This document shows positions 49,326-59,629 of a stretch of 64,000 bases of DNA, piece by piece (position 1 is the stretch's first letter; each line of letters begins with the position of its first letter). The position numbers and the translations under genes were made by a program. Source of the DNA: Streptomyces sp. KMM 9044. GTDB taxonomy: Bacteria; Actinomycetota; Actinomycetes; Streptomycetales; Streptomycetaceae. The notes under the pieces were generated by a model. That model made no database searches, was not told the DNA's origin, and saw nothing but the letters and a program-made list of their open reading frames with translations. The stretch is taken from the NCBI RefSeq assembly GCF_024701375.2, contig NZ_CP113910.1, forward strand, positions 5,580,001 through 5,644,000, read 5' to 3'.

Positions 49326-51307
49326 CGGAAGTGTCCGACAGGGAACCGCCCCGCCGCCGCGTGCCCGGCCCCACCCGGCCCGCCCGCCCGGGCGCCGGAC
49401 AGCGCCCCGGACCCGGCGCCCGGCAGGCCCGTGCCCCCCGCCCGGCAGCACGCCCCCGGCCGTCCCGCCCGGCGCCCCCGAAGGTCATCAGGCTGGGCAG
49501 CCCCCGTCCCCGGCTGCGCCTGGTCGGCCTGGCCCTGGCACTGGTCCTGAGCATCTTTGTGGTCCGACTGCTCCAGGTGCAGGCCGTCGAGGCCGACACC
49601 TACGCGGCCAAGGCCGGACAGAACCGCTACGTCGGCCAGGTGCTGGACGCCGAGCGCGGCGAGATCACCGACCGCAACGGTATCGCCCTCGCGACCAGCG
49701 AGGACGCCTACGACATCACCGCCGACCCCACGCTGTTCGCCCCGGACCAGCTGGAAATCCCCGACGGCCCGGAACAGGCGGCCACCCTCCTCGCCCCGAT
49801 CCTCGGCCAGGACCAGGACCAGCTGGTCGACAAGCTGCGGCCCGAGAACAAGGCCCTGCGCTACGTCAAGCTCGCGAGCCGTCAGACCCCCCAGGTATGG
49901 CAGCAGATCAAAGACCTGAAGTCCGCGCTGGCCAAGAAGGCGGAGACCGACGCGTCCTCCGTCAACGTCCTCGCCGGTGTCCTGTCCGTGCCCACCAGCA
50001 AGCGGGTGTACCCCAACAACGAACTCGCCGCCGGGATACTGGGCTGGGTCGACGCCGAGGGCAAGGGCGGCGGCGGCATCGAACTCCAGCTGGACAAGCG
50101 GCTCGCCGGCGAGGACGGCAAGATCCGCTACGCCCAGTCCGGCGGCCGTCTGGTGCCGACCGCGGGCTCCACCGAGACGCCGGCCGTCCCCGGCAGCGAC
50201 GTCGAGCTCACCATCGACCGCGACCTCCAGTGGGCCGCACAGAACGCCATCAGCGAGCAGGTGGACAAGTCGAAGGCCGACCGCGGCTACGTCATCGTCC
50301 AGGACACCCGCACCGGTGAGGTCCTTGCCATGGCCAACGCGCCCGGGTTCGATCCGAACGACCTCTCCGAGGCCGATCCGGCGGCCCTCGGCAACGCCGC
50401 CGTCCAGGACGCCTTCGAGCCGGGATCCACCGCCAAGGTCTTGTCCATGGCGGCCGTACTGGAGGAGGGGGCGGCCACTCCGCAGACGCACGTCGTCGTA
50501 CCCAACCGGCTGCACCGGGGCGACCGTCTGTTCAAGGACGACGTCGACCACCCGACCTGGCACCTCACCCTCAACGGGGTGCTCGCCAAGTCCAGCAACA
50601 TCGGCACCATCCTGGCCACCGGCCAGCTCGGCAAGACCCAGGCCGCCGCCAACAAGGTGCTCTACGACTACCTGCGTGCGTTCGGGCTCGGCAGCCACAC
50701 CGGACTCGGTTTCCCCGGCGAGACCAAGGGCATCCTCGCCCCGCCCGACGCCTGGTCGACCTCCCAGCAGTACACGATTCCTTTCGGCCAGGGAGTGTCC
50801 GTCAACGCCATGCAGGCCGCGTCCGTCTACTCCACCATCGCCAACGGCGGTGTACGCGTCGAACCCTCACTGGTGCGCGGCACCCAGGGGCCCGACGGGA
50901 GCTTCACCCCCGCCCCGAAGCCCGAGAAGGCACGGGTCGTCAGCCAGAAGACGGCGAAGACGCTCGCCCGGATGCTGGAGTCGGTGGTCGACGACGAGGA
51001 GGGCACCGGCACCAAGGCGCGCATCCCCGGCTACCGGGTGGCGGGGAAGACGGGTACGGCCAACCGCGTGGATCCGGCCACCGGCAAGTACCACGGCTAC
51101 ACCTCCTCCTTCGCCGGATTCGCACCCGCCGACCAGCCCCGCGTCACCGTCTCCTGCGTCATCCAGAACGCCACCGAGGGCAGTTACTTCGGAGGCCAGA
51201 TCTGCGGACCCGTCTACAAGCAGGTCATGGAGTTCGCCCTCAAGACCCTCCAGGTGCCGCCGACCGGCGCCGAACCCGCCGACCTCCCGGTCACCTTCAC
51301 ACGCTGA
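49322..51307 (+). CDS. ftsI: Septal peptidoglycan transpeptidase FtsI (class B PBP, PBP3)
   Basis: 661-residue penicillin-binding protein that crosslinks septal peptidoglycan. A Pro/Arg-rich cytoplasmic tail of about 60 residues precedes a membrane anchor (LVGLALALVLSIFVVRLLQV), the dimerisation module and the transpeptidase domain. Active-site motifs are S369-T-A-K (EPGSTAKVLSMAA), SSN in LAKSSNIGT and K576-T-G (VAGKTGTANRV). GTG at 49322 overlaps the ftsL stop (GTGA); GTG at 49331 is a possible internal start. FtsI works with FtsW, encoded 6 kb downstream. Confidence 0.97.
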   Translation: MTEVSDREPPRRRVPGPTRPARPGAGQRPGPGARQARAPRPAARPRPSRPAPPKVIRLGSPRPRLRLVGLALALVLSIFVVRLLQVQAVEADTYAAKAGQNRYVGQVLDAERGEITDRNGIALATSEDAYDITADPTLFAPDQLEIPDGPEQAATLLAPILGQDQDQLVDKLRPENKALRYVKLASRQTPQVWQQIKDLKSALAKKAETDASSVNVLAGVLSVPTSKRVYPNNELAAGILGWVDAEGKGGGGIELQLDKRLAGEDGKIRYAQSGGRLVPTAGSTETPAVPGSDVELTIDRDLQWAAQNAISEQVDKSKADRGYVIVQDTRTGEVLAMANAPGFDPNDLSEADPAALGNAAVQDAFEPGSTAKVLSMAAVLEEGAATPQTHVVVPNRLHRGDRLFKDDVDHPTWHLTLNGVLAKSSNIGTILATGQLGKTQAAANKVLYDYLRAFGLGSHTGLGFPGETKGILAPPDAWSTSQQYTIPFGQGVSVNAMQAASVYSTIANGGVRVEPSLVRGTQGPDGSFTPAPKPEKARVVSQKTAKTLARMLESVVDDEEGTGTKARIPGYRVAGKTGTANRVDPATGKYHGYTSSFAGFAPADQPRVTVSCVIQNATEGSYFGGQICGPVYKQVMEFALKTLQVPPTGAEPADLPVTFTR

Positions 51308-51502
51308 CCGGCCGCGAACCCCTCGCGTCCGGCCCGCACGGAACCACCCAGGAACAGCCCGTGACAACGACCTCCCCCGATCCCGGGAACCGGGACGCCC
51401 CCCGCTCCGCACCGGAACCCGGCGCTCCGCATTTCTCCCCGCCGGCCCCCCGGGCGGCACCGCGCGCGGCCCCCTCTTTCGCTCCGCGACGGGTGAGCCC
51501 GG

Positions 51503-51508
51503 TACGCT
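51503..51508 (+). promoter_or_regulatory. Candidate internal -10 (TACGCT) before murE
   Basis: TACGCT ends 7 nt before the GTG at 51516. It would give murE and the following genes a separate, leaderless transcript inside the dcw cluster. Confidence 0.5.
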
Positions 51509-51515
51509 CACCGCC

Positions 51516-53081
51516 GTGCCACACCCTGACCAGTCCCAAACCACTCAGAAGGGTCAAACCGTGACATTTCCCGGGCCGCCCCGGCCGGCGCGGGTCACCG
51601 CCACACCCCTCGCGGAACTCGCCGGTCAACTGGGTACCACCGTGCCGCAGCGGACCGCCGACGTCACGGGCATCACCCATGACTCGCGCGCGGTGCGCCC
51701 CGGCGACCTGTACGCCGCCCTCCCCGGCGCCCGCGTGCACGGCGCCGAGTTCGTCGAACAGGCCGCGGGCCTCGGCGCGGTCGCCGTGCTCACCGACCCG
51801 AGCGGCGCCGAACGCGTAGCCGCGGCCGGGCTCCCCGCCCTGGTGGTCGACGACCCCCGCGCGGGCATGGGCGAACTGGCGGCCACGATCTACGGCCACC
51901 CGGGCCGCGACCTGCTCCAGATCGGCATCACCGGCACCTCCGGCAAGACCACCACCGCCTACCTCGTCGAGGGCGGCCTGAAGACCGTCCGCAGTACGGG
52001 GCTGATCGGCACCGTCGAGATGCGCATCGGTGACGAGCGCATCAAGTCCGAACGCACCACGCCGGAGGCCACCGACCTCCAGGCCCTGTTCGCCGTCATG
52101 CGTGAACGCGGCACCGACGCGGTCGCCATGGAGGTCTCCAGCCACGCCCTCGTCCTGGGCCGGGTGGACGGCTGCGTCTTCGACATCGCCGTCTTCACCA
52201 ACCTGAGCCCGGAACACATGGAGTTCCACTCCGACATGGAGGACTACTTCGGGGCCAAGGCGCAGCTGTTCACCCCGCTGCGCAGCCGGCTCGCCGTGGT
52301 CAACGCCGACGACGAGTACGGCCGCCGCCTCACCAAGGAGGCCGGCGTCCCCGTCATCACCTACTCCGCCGAAGGGCACCCCGACGCCGACTGGCGCGCC
52401 GGGGACGTCGAGGTCGGCCCCACCGACTCCACGTTCACCGCGATCGGCCCCCAGGACGAGCGGATCGCCGCCCGGTCGCCGCTGCCGGGTCCCTTCAACG
52501 TGGCCAACACCCTCGCCGCGATCGTCGCCCTCGCCGCCGCCGGACTGGACCCGCAGGCCGCCGCCGACGGTGTCGCCGCCGTTCCCGGCGTGCCCGGCCG
52601 CCTGGAGCGCGTGGACGCCGGCCAGCCGTACCTCGCGGTGGTCGACTACGCCCACAAGACCGACGCCGTCGAGTCGGTGCTGCGCGCCCTGCGCAGGGTC
52701 ACCGAGGGCAAGGTCCACGTGGTGCTCGGCTGCGGCGGCGACCGGGACGTCACCAAGCGCCCGGCGATGGGCGCCGCGGCGGCCCGGCTCGCCGACACCG
52801 CCGTACTGACCTCCGACAACCCCCGCTCCGAGGACCCCCTCGCGATCCTTGCCACCATGCTCCAGGGCGCGGCCTCCGTGCCCGCTCACGAGCGCGGCGA
52901 GGTGCAGGTCTTCGAGGACCGGGCCGCGGCGATCGCCGCCGCCGTCGCCCGCGCGCAGCCCGGCGACGCCGTGCTGGTCGCAGGCAAGGGCCACGAGCAG
53001 GGACAGGACATCGCCGGGGTGGTGCGTCCCTTCGACGACCGCCAGGTGCTTCGCGAAGCTATCCAGCAGACCCAGGGATGA
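51516..53081 (+). CDS. murE: UDP-MurNAc-tripeptide synthetase MurE
   Basis: 521-residue Mur ligase adding the third stem residue (LL-diaminopimelate in Streptomyces) to UDP-MurNAc-Ala-Glu. Key blocks: TGITHDSRAVRPGDLY (UMP binding), P-loop ITGTSGKTTTAYL, EVSSHALVLGRVDG, FTNLSPEHMEFHSDMEDYF, the carbamylated-Lys region DDYFGAKAQ, YAHKTDAVESVL, and the diaminopimelate motif SDNPRSEDP in place of DNPR of the Gram-negative enzyme. GTG at 51516 is preferred because of the TACGCT hexamer 7 nt upstream; GTG at 51561 is the conventional alternative. murF starts 4 bp after its stop. Confidence 0.96.
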   Translation: MPHPDQSQTTQKGQTVTFPGPPRPARVTATPLAELAGQLGTTVPQRTADVTGITHDSRAVRPGDLYAALPGARVHGAEFVEQAAGLGAVAVLTDPSGAERVAAAGLPALVVDDPRAGMGELAATIYGHPGRDLLQIGITGTSGKTTTAYLVEGGLKTVRSTGLIGTVEMRIGDERIKSERTTPEATDLQALFAVMRERGTDAVAMEVSSHALVLGRVDGCVFDIAVFTNLSPEHMEFHSDMEDYFGAKAQLFTPLRSRLAVVNADDEYGRRLTKEAGVPVITYSAEGHPDADWRAGDVEVGPTDSTFTAIGPQDERIAARSPLPGPFNVANTLAAIVALAAAGLDPQAAADGVAAVPGVPGRLERVDAGQPYLAVVDYAHKTDAVESVLRALRRVTEGKVHVVLGCGGDRDVTKRPAMGAAAARLADTAVLTSDNPRSEDPLAILATMLQGAASVPAHERGEVQVFEDRAAAIAAAVARAQPGDAVLVAGKGHEQGQDIAGVVRPFDDRQVLREAIQQTQG

Positions 53082-53085
53082 ACTT

Positions 53086-54492
53086 GTGATCGCCCTCTCC
53101 CTCGCCGAGATCGCAGAAGTCGTCGGCGGACAGACGTACGACATACCGGATCCGTCCGTCCCGGTCACCGGGCCGGTCGTCCGGGACTCACGGGAGGTGG
53201 TGCCGGGCAGCCTGTTCGTCGCCTTCGTCGGTGAGCGCGTGGACGGCCACGACTACGCGGCCGCGGTCGTCGAGGCCGGTGCGGTCGCCGTGCTCGCCTC
53301 CCGGCCCGTGGGGGTGCCCGCGATCGTCGTCCAGGACGTCCAGGACGCGCTGGGCGCCCTCGCCCGGCACGTCGTACGGCGTCTGGGCGCCATCCTCGTC
53401 GCACTGACCGGCTCGGCCGGCAAGACCAGCACCAAGGACCTCATCGCGCAGGTGCTGCGGCGCAGAGCGCCGACCGTCTTCACCCCCGGTTCCCTCAACA
53501 ACGAGATCGGACTGCCGCTGACCGCGCTCACCGCCACCCGGGAAACCCGTTTCCTCGTGCTGGAGATGGGCGCCCGCGGGATCGGTCACATCCGCTACCT
53601 CGCCGGCCTCACCCCGCCGAAGATCGGCCTGGTGCTCAACGTGGGCACCGCGCACATCGGCGAGTTCGGCGGCCGGGAGCAGATCGCCCAGGCCAAGGGG
53701 GAACTCGTCGAGGCGCTCCCCGAGGACGGCACCGCGGTCCTCAACGCGGACGACCCGCTCGTACGGGCCATGGCGTCCCGCACGAAGGCGGGGGTGCTCC
53801 TCTTCGGAGAGAGTGACGAAGCGGACGTTCGGGCCGAGAACGTGCGACTCACGGACAGTGGACAGCCCTCGTTCAGGCTTCACACACCCTCCGGTGCAAG
53901 CGACGTGACCATGCGCCTGTACGGTGAGCACCACGTGTCGAACGCGCTCGCCGCGGCCGCCGTCGCCCACGAGTTGGGCATGTCCGCAGACGAGATCGCA
54001 CTCGCGCTCTCCGAAGCGGGCTCCCTCTCCCGCTGGCGGATGGAGGTCACCGAGCGCCCGGACGGCGTGACGGTCGTCAACGACGCCTACAACGCGAACC
54101 CCGAGTCCATGCGAGCCGCCCTGCGCGCGCTCGCGGCCATGGGCAAGGGACGCCGTACGTGGGCGGTGCTCGGCAAGATGGCCGAGCTCGGGGACGAGGC
54201 GCTCGCCGAGCACGACGCGGTCGGACGGCTCGCCGTCCGGCTCAACGTCAGCAAGCTCGTCGCGGTCGGGGGCAGGGAAGCCGCCTGGCTGCAACTGGGC
54301 GCACATAACGAGGGTTCGTGGGGTGAGGAGTCGGTGCACGTGTCCGACGCACAGGCGGCTGTCGACCTGTTGCGCAGCGAATTGCGCCAGGGAGACGTCG
54401 TTCTCGTGAAGGCGTCCCGTTCGGTCGGTCTCGAGAGCGTGGCGCAGGCGCTGCTCGCGACCGTCACCGAGGGTGGGGTCGTCGCCCGATGA
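53086..54492 (+). CDS. murF: UDP-MurNAc-tripeptide:D-Ala-D-Ala ligase MurF
   Basis: 468-residue Mur ligase that adds D-Ala-D-Ala to complete the pentapeptide precursor, the step upstream of the vancomycin target. Motifs: [21 protein letters not shown]-loop [69 protein letters not shown], and [15 protein letters not shown] with the adenine-contact Asn. GTG at 53086 follows AGGGA and lies 4 bp after murE. Its stop overlaps the mraY ATG. Confidence 0.97.
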   Translation: MIALSLAEIAEVVGGQTYDIPDPSVPVTGPVVRDSREVVPGSLFVAFVGERVDGHDYAAAVVEAGAVAVLASRPVGVPAIVVQDVQDALGALARHVVRRLGAILVALTGSAGKTSTKDLIAQVLRRRAPTVFTPGSLNNEIGLPLTALTATRETRFLVLEMGARGIGHIRYLAGLTPPKIGLVLNVGTAHIGEFGGREQIAQAKGELVEALPEDGTAVLNADDPLVRAMASRTKAGVLLFGESDEADVRAENVRLTDSGQPSFRLHTPSGASDVTMRLYGEHHVSNALAAAAVAHELGMSADEIALALSEAGSLSRWRMEVTERPDGVTVVNDAYNANPESMRAALRALAAMGKGRRTWAVLGKMAELGDEALAEHDAVGRLAVRLNVSKLVAVGGREAAWLQLGAHNEGSWGEESVHVSDAQAAVDLLRSELRQGDVVLVKASRSVGLESVAQALLATVTEGGVVAR

Positions 54493-55583
54493 TGAAGCAG
54501 ATCCTGTTCGCAGGAGTCATTGGCCTCTTCCTGACGCTGGTCGGCACCCCGCTGCTGATCAAGCTGCTCGCACGCAAGGGGTACGGGCAGTACATCCGGG
54601 ACGACGGCCCGCGCGAGCACGCCAGCAAGCGCGGTACGCCGACGATGGGCGGTATCGCCTTCATCCTGGCGACGGTCGCCGCGTACTTCCTGGCCAAGGT
54701 GATCACGGTCTCCCTGGACCCGGACGTCGACGCGTCGCCGACCTTCTCGGGTCTGCTGGTGCTGGGCCTGATGGTGGGCATGGGCATCGTCGGCTTCCTG
54801 GACGACTACATCAAGATCGTCAAGCGGCGTTCGCTGGGCCTGCGGGCCAAGGCGAAGATGTCCGGCCAGCTGATCGTCGGCATCACCTTCGCCGTACTCG
54901 CCCTGCAGTTCGCGGACAACCAGGGCAACACACCGGCGTCCACCAAGCTGTCGTTCATCACCGACTTCGGCTGGACCATCGGCCCGGTGCTGTTCGTCGT
55001 CTGGGCGCTGTTCATGATTCTCGCCATGTCGAACGGCGTGAACCTGACGGACGGCCTGGACGGCCTGGCCACCGGTGCCTCCGTCCTGGTCTTCGGCGCC
55101 TACACGTTCATCGGCGTCTGGCAGTTCCAGGAGTCCTGCGTCAACGCGCAGACCCTGACCAATCCGGGTGCCTGTTACGTGGTGAGGGACCCCCTCGACC
55201 TCGCCGTGATCGCCTCCGCGCTGATGGGCTCCTGCCTCGGCTTCCTGTGGTGGAACACCTCGCCGGCCAAGATCTTCATGGGAGACACCGGCTCGCTCGC
55301 GCTCGGCGGTGTCCTCGCCGGCCTCGCGATCTGCTCCCGCACCGAGCTGCTGCTCGCCATCCTGGGTGGCCTGTTCGTCCTCATCACCATGTCGGTGGTC
55401 ATCCAGGTCGGCTCCTTCCGGCTCACCGGGAAACGCGTCTTCCGCATGGCACCGCTCCAGCACCACTTCGAACTCAAGGGGTGGTCCGAAGTCCTTGTCG
55501 TGGTCCGCTTCTGGATCATCCAGGGCATCTGCGTGATCGTCGGGCTCGGCCTCTTCTACGCGGGATGGGCTGCGGACAAGTGA
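54489..55583 (+). CDS. mraY: Phospho-MurNAc-pentapeptide translocase MraY
   Basis: 364-residue integral membrane enzyme with about ten helices that transfers phospho-MurNAc-pentapeptide to undecaprenyl phosphate, forming lipid I. Conserved cytoplasmic motifs: [36 protein letters not shown] (Asp pair and Lys), [23 protein letters not shown] and the C-terminal [17 protein letters not shown] with the catalytic-site His cluster. ATG at 54489 overlaps the murF stop (ATGA); the next codon is also ATG. Stop overlaps murD. Confidence 0.98.
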   Translation: MMKQILFAGVIGLFLTLVGTPLLIKLLARKGYGQYIRDDGPREHASKRGTPTMGGIAFILATVAAYFLAKVITVSLDPDVDASPTFSGLLVLGLMVGMGIVGFLDDYIKIVKRRSLGLRAKAKMSGQLIVGITFAVLALQFADNQGNTPASTKLSFITDFGWTIGPVLFVVWALFMILAMSNGVNLTDGLDGLATGASVLVFGAYTFIGVWQFQESCVNAQTLTNPGACYVVRDPLDLAVIASALMGSCLGFLWWNTSPAKIFMGDTGSLALGGVLAGLAICSRTELLLAILGGLFVLITMSVVIQVGSFRLTGKRVFRMAPLQHHFELKGWSEVLVVVRFWIIQGICVIVGLGLFYAGWAADK

Positions 55584-57031
55584 CCGCACCAGAGACATCG
55601 CAGCCCCCGGAGCCCTACCGGTTCCGGGGCAGGCACATCACCGTCGCCGGGCTCGGCGTCTCCGGCCTCCCGGCGGCCAGGGCGCTGCACGGCCTCGGCG
55701 CGCACGTCACGGTCGTCAACGACGGTGACGACGACCGTGCCCGCACCCAGGCGGCCGGACTGGAAGAGCTCGGCATCACCGTCCGCCTCGGCGAACAGGC
55801 CGCGAGCATCCTGCCCGAGGGCACCGAACTCGTCGTCACCGCACCGGGCTGGAAGCCCGGCAAGCCACTGTTCGCCGCCGCCGAACAGGCCGGTGTCCCG
55901 ATCTGGGGCGACGTCGAACTGGCCTGGCGGCTGCGCGGCCAGGGCGCCCCGCCCTGGCTCGCGGTCACCGGCACCAACGGCAAGACCACCACCGTCCGGA
56001 TGCTCGCCTCGATCCTCGGTGCGGCGGGCCTGCGCACCGCGGCCGTCGGCAACATCGGCGTCTCGCTCCTCGACGCGGTGCTCGGCGACGAGCCCTACGA
56101 CGTGCTCGCCGTGGAACTGTCCAGCTACCAGCTCCACTGGTCCTCCTCCGTGCGCGCGCACTCGGCGGCGGTGCTCAACCTCGCCCCCGACCACCTCGAC
56201 TGGCACGGTTCCATGGAGGCGTACGCCGCCGACAAGGGCCGCGTCTACGAGGGCAACCGGATCGCCTGCGTCTACAACGCCGACGCCACCGACAAGCCGT
56301 CCACCGAGGACCTGGTCCGCGAGGCCGACGTCCAGGAGGGCTGCCGCGCCGTCGGCTTCACCCTCGGCACCCCCGGCCCCTCCCAACTCGGCGTGGTCGA
56401 CGGCATCCTGGTCGACCGCGCCTTCGTCGAGGACCGGCAGGGCAGCGCCCGGGAACTCGCCGAGGTCGCCGACGTCGACCCGCCCGCCCCGCACAACATC
56501 GCCAACGCTCTTGCCGCCGCCGCCCTCGCGCGCGCCTACGGGGTACCGGCCGCGGCCGTACGGGACGGGCTGCGCGCCTTCACCCCGGACGCCCACCGCA
56601 TCGCGCATGTCGCCGACGTGGACGAGGTCGCCTGGGTCGACGACTCCAAGGCGACCAACACCCATGCCGCGCAGGCCTCGTTGGCGGCCTACGAGTCGAT
56701 CGTGTGGATCGCCGGCGGACTCGCCAAGGGCGCCGTCTTCGACGAACTGGTCGCCGGCTCGGCGAAGCGCCTGCGCGGCGTCGTCCTGATCGGCGCGGAC
56801 CGCGCGCTGATCCGCGAAGCCCTGGCGCGACACGCACCGGAGGTACCCGTGGTGGACCTCGCACGGACCGACACTGGGGCGATGCTCCAGGCTGTCCAGG
56901 AGGCGAAGCGGCTCGCCCGGCCCGGCGACACGGTGCTGCTGGCCCCGGCCTGCGCCTCGATGGACATGTTCGCCAACTACAACAGGCGCGGTGAGGCGTT
57001 CGCACAGGCGGTGCGCGAACTCGGTGCCTGA
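55565..57031 (+). CDS. murD: UDP-MurNAc-L-Ala:D-Glu ligase MurD
   Basis: 488-residue Mur ligase adding D-Glu to UDP-MurNAc-L-Ala. Visible: [18 protein letters not shown] (UDP-binding fold), P-loop [75 protein letters not shown], and [17 protein letters not shown] followed by [24 protein letters not shown] at 55565 gives a 19-bp overlap with mraY; GTG at 55580 would give a 4-bp GTGA overlap and is an equally likely start. ftsW follows after 89 bp. Confidence 0.96.
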   Translation: MGCGQVTAPETSQPPEPYRFRGRHITVAGLGVSGLPAARALHGLGAHVTVVNDGDDDRARTQAAGLEELGITVRLGEQAASILPEGTELVVTAPGWKPGKPLFAAAEQAGVPIWGDVELAWRLRGQGAPPWLAVTGTNGKTTTVRMLASILGAAGLRTAAVGNIGVSLLDAVLGDEPYDVLAVELSSYQLHWSSSVRAHSAAVLNLAPDHLDWHGSMEAYAADKGRVYEGNRIACVYNADATDKPSTEDLVREADVQEGCRAVGFTLGTPGPSQLGVVDGILVDRAFVEDRQGSARELAEVADVDPPAPHNIANALAAAALARAYGVPAAAVRDGLRAFTPDAHRIAHVADVDEVAWVDDSKATNTHAAQASLAAYESIVWIAGGLAKGAVFDELVAGSAKRLRGVVLIGADRALIREALARHAPEVPVVDLARTDTGAMLQAVQEAKRLARPGDTVLLAPACASMDMFANYNRRGEAFAQAVRELGA

Positions 57032-57120
57032 CCCGGCCGCCTGCGCCGGGCGACCTTGGGAGGGACGCGTGGGACCGTCGAGGCGCTCGAGACGCCATGG
57101 GGCGCACAGCGGAGGCCGTC

Positions 57121-58473
57121 ATGCCCACTAGCCGCACCGGACGGCCTCCCGTGCAGCGGGCGCCCCGTCGCCCCGCCGCGCCCCGGCCCGCCCGCGAGAA
57201 CCCCCTCCGCGCCCTCCGCACACGGGCGTACAAGGCCTGGGACCGGCCGCTGACCGCCTACTACCTGATCCTCGGCGGCAGCGCGCTGATCACCGTGCTC
57301 GGCCTGGTGATGGTCTACTCGGCCTCCCAGATCACCGCGCTGCAGATGTCGCTGCCGGGCTCGTACTTCTTCCGCAAACAGCTTCTGGCCGCCGGTATCG
57401 GGGCCGTGCTGCTGCTCGCGGCCTCCCGGATGCCGGTGAGACTGCACCGGGCGCTGTCCTACCCCATCCTCGCGGGCGCCGTCTTCCTGATGATCCTGGT
57501 GCAGGTGCCGGGGGTAGGGATGGCGGTCAACGGAAACCAGAACTGGATCGCCCTCGGCGGCTCCTTCCAGCTCCAGCCCAGCGAGTTCGGCAAGCTCGCC
57601 CTGGTGCTGTGGGGGGCCGATCTGCTCGCCCGCAAACAGGAGAAGCGGCTGCTGTCCCAGTGGAGGCACATGCTGGTGCCGCTCGTGCCGGCCGCCTTCA
57701 TGCTGCTCGGACTGATCATGCTCGGCGGCGACATGGGCACGGCGATCATCCTCACCGCGATCCTCTTCGGCCTGCTCTGGCTGGCCGGGGCGCCCACCCG
57801 GCTGTTCGTCGGTGTGCTGGCCGTCGCCGCGCTGATCGGCGCGCTCCTCATCAGGACCAGCCCGAACCGCATGGCCCGGCTCGCCTGCATCGGTGCCACC
57901 GAACCCCGGGCCGGCCCCGTCGACTGCTGGCAGGCCGTGCACGGGATCTACGCCCTCGCCTCCGGCGGGATCTTCGGTTCCGGGCTCGGTGCGAGTGTGG
58001 AGAAATGGGGGCAACTTCCGGAAGCCCACACCGACTTCATCTTCGCCATCACCGGTGAGGAACTGGGCCTGGCAGGGACGCTGTCGGTACTCGCCCTGTT
58101 CGCGGCTCTAGGCTATGCGGGTATCCGCGTGGCCGGACGCACGGAGGACCCCTTCGTGAGGTATGCCGCGGGAGGCGTGAGCACCTGGATCATGGCCCAG
58201 GCCGTGATCAACATGGGTGCGGTCCTCGGGCTGCTCCCGATCGCCGGTGTCCCCCTCCCGCTGTTCTCCTACGGGGGCTCCGCCCTGTTGCCGACCATGT
58301 TCGCCATCGGGCTGCTGATCGCCTTCGCGCGTGACGATCCCGCTGCGCGGGCGGCGCTTGCGATGCGGCAACCCCGCTTTGGTAGAAAGCGGGGCGGGGG
58401 TCCCCAGCGACCCCGCAGATGGAACACGATGCGACGGCGCGCCATGGCGGCACGCTCGTCCGGAGAGCGGTGA
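57121..58473 (+). CDS. ftsW: Septal SEDS glycosyltransferase FtsW
   Basis: 450-residue polytopic protein with about ten helices, the lipid II polymerase that works with FtsI. It has a basic Pro/Arg-rich N-terminal tail, VMVYSASQITAL in the first helix region, NQNWIALGGSFQLQPSEFGKLALVLW (SEDS signature including the conserved Glu), and QLPEAHTDFIFAITGEELGL. The C-terminal tail is Arg-rich. ATG at 57121 is chosen because GGAGG sits 5 nt upstream; ATG at 57097 is in frame but lacks a ribosome site. murG begins 6 bp after the stop. Confidence 0.96.
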   Translation: MPTSRTGRPPVQRAPRRPAAPRPARENPLRALRTRAYKAWDRPLTAYYLILGGSALITVLGLVMVYSASQITALQMSLPGSYFFRKQLLAAGIGAVLLLAASRMPVRLHRALSYPILAGAVFLMILVQVPGVGMAVNGNQNWIALGGSFQLQPSEFGKLALVLWGADLLARKQEKRLLSQWRHMLVPLVPAAFMLLGLIMLGGDMGTAIILTAILFGLLWLAGAPTRLFVGVLAVAALIGALLIRTSPNRMARLACIGATEPRAGPVDCWQAVHGIYALASGGIFGSGLGASVEKWGQLPEAHTDFIFAITGEELGLAGTLSVLALFAALGYAGIRVAGRTEDPFVRYAAGGVSTWIMAQAVINMGAVLGLLPIAGVPLPLFSYGGSALLPTMFAIGLLIAFARDDPAARAALAMRQPRFGRKRGGGPQRPRRWNTMRRRAMAARSSGER

Positions 58474-58479
58474 ATTTCG

Positions 58480-59574
58480 GTGCATGTCGTACTCGCCGGC
58501 GGAGGAACCGCGGGCCACATCGAGCCCGCGCTCGCCCTCGCGGACGCCCTGCGCAGGCAGGATCCGTCCGTGGGCATCACGGCCCTGGGCACGGAACGCG
58601 GTCTCGAGACACGTCTGGTACCCGAGCGCGGGTACGAACTGGCGTTGATCCCCGCCGTGCCGCTGCCGCGCAAGCCCACCCCCGAGCTGATCACGGTGCC
58701 GGGCCGGCTGCGCGGCACCATCAAGGCGACCGAGCAGATCCTGGAGCGGACCAAGGCGGACGCCGTGGTCGGTTTCGGCGGCTATGTCGCCCTGCCCGGC
58801 TACCTCGCCGCCAAGCGGCTCGGTGTGCCGATCGTCATCCACGAGGCCAACGCCCGCCCCGGCCTGGCCAACAAGATCGGTTCCCGGTACGCGGCCCGGG
58901 TCGCGGTCTCCACCCCGGACAGCAAGCTGCGCGACGCCCGCTACATCGGGATCCCGCTGCGCCGCTCCGTCGCCACCCTGGACCGGGCCGCCGTGCGGCC
59001 CGAGGCCCGCGCCGCGTTCGGGCTCGACCCCAACCTGCCCACGCTGCTGGTCTCCGGCGGCTCGCAGGGCGCGCGCCGGCTGAACGAGGTCGTCCAGCAG
59101 GTCGCGCCGCGGCTGCAGCAGTCGGGCATCCAGATCCTGCACGCGGTCGGCCCGAAGAACGAACTGCCCCAGGTGCAGCAGATGCCGGGAATGCCCCCTT
59201 ATATTCCGGTAGGTTACGTGGACCGGATGGACCTCGCGTACGCCGCGGCCGACATGATGCTCTGCCGCGCGGGCGCGATGACCGTCGCCGAACTCTCCGC
59301 CGTCGGGCTCCCGGCCGCCTACGTCCCGCTGCCCATCGGCAACGGTGAACAGCGGCTGAACGCCCAGCCGGTGGTCAAGGCAGGCGGCGGACTCCTGGTC
59401 GACGACGCGGAGCTGACGCCGGAGTGGGTGCAGCGGAACGTGCTGCCCGTACTGGCCGACCCGCACCGGCTGTACGAGATGTCCCGCGCCGCCGCCGAGT
59501 TCGGCCGCCGGGACGCCGACGACCTCCTCGTCGGCATGGTGTACGAGGCGATCGCCGCCCGCGGACGGCGGTAG
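58480..59574 (+). CDS. murG: UDP-GlcNAc:lipid I transferase MurG
   Basis: 364-residue GT-B glycosyltransferase (family 28) on the inner membrane face, converting lipid I to lipid II. N-terminal [20 protein letters not shown] is the lipid I-binding glycine-rich loop. [46 protein letters not shown] and [20 protein letters not shown] (UDP-GlcNAc site) complete the signatures. GTG at 58480 starts the canonical N-terminus. Position between ftsW and ftsQ is standard for actinobacteria, which usually have murC between murG and ftsQ; here murC is absent. Confidence 0.97.
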   Translation: MHVVLAGGGTAGHIEPALALADALRRQDPSVGITALGTERGLETRLVPERGYELALIPAVPLPRKPTPELITVPGRLRGTIKATEQILERTKADAVVGFGGYVALPGYLAAKRLGVPIVIHEANARPGLANKIGSRYAARVAVSTPDSKLRDARYIGIPLRRSVATLDRAAVRPEARAAFGLDPNLPTLLVSGGSQGARRLNEVVQQVAPRLQQSGIQILHAVGPKNELPQVQQMPGMPPYIPVGYVDRMDLAYAAADMMLCRAGAMTVAELSAVGLPAAYVPLPIGNGEQRLNAQPVVKAGGGLLVDDAELTPEWVQRNVLPVLADPHRLYEMSRAAAEFGRRDADDLLVGMVYEAIAARGRR

Positions 59575-59629
59575 CGGGGTGCGATCCGCCGGGCAGGCCT
59601 GTAGGGGCGTATGACGGAAGGCAGGATTC

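Noticed and set aside
51361..51564. 67-codon frame between ftsI and murE as a real gene
   Set aside because: The translation is Pro/Ala/Arg low complexity, third-position GC bias fades in the second half, and it runs through the probable murE promoter and start.
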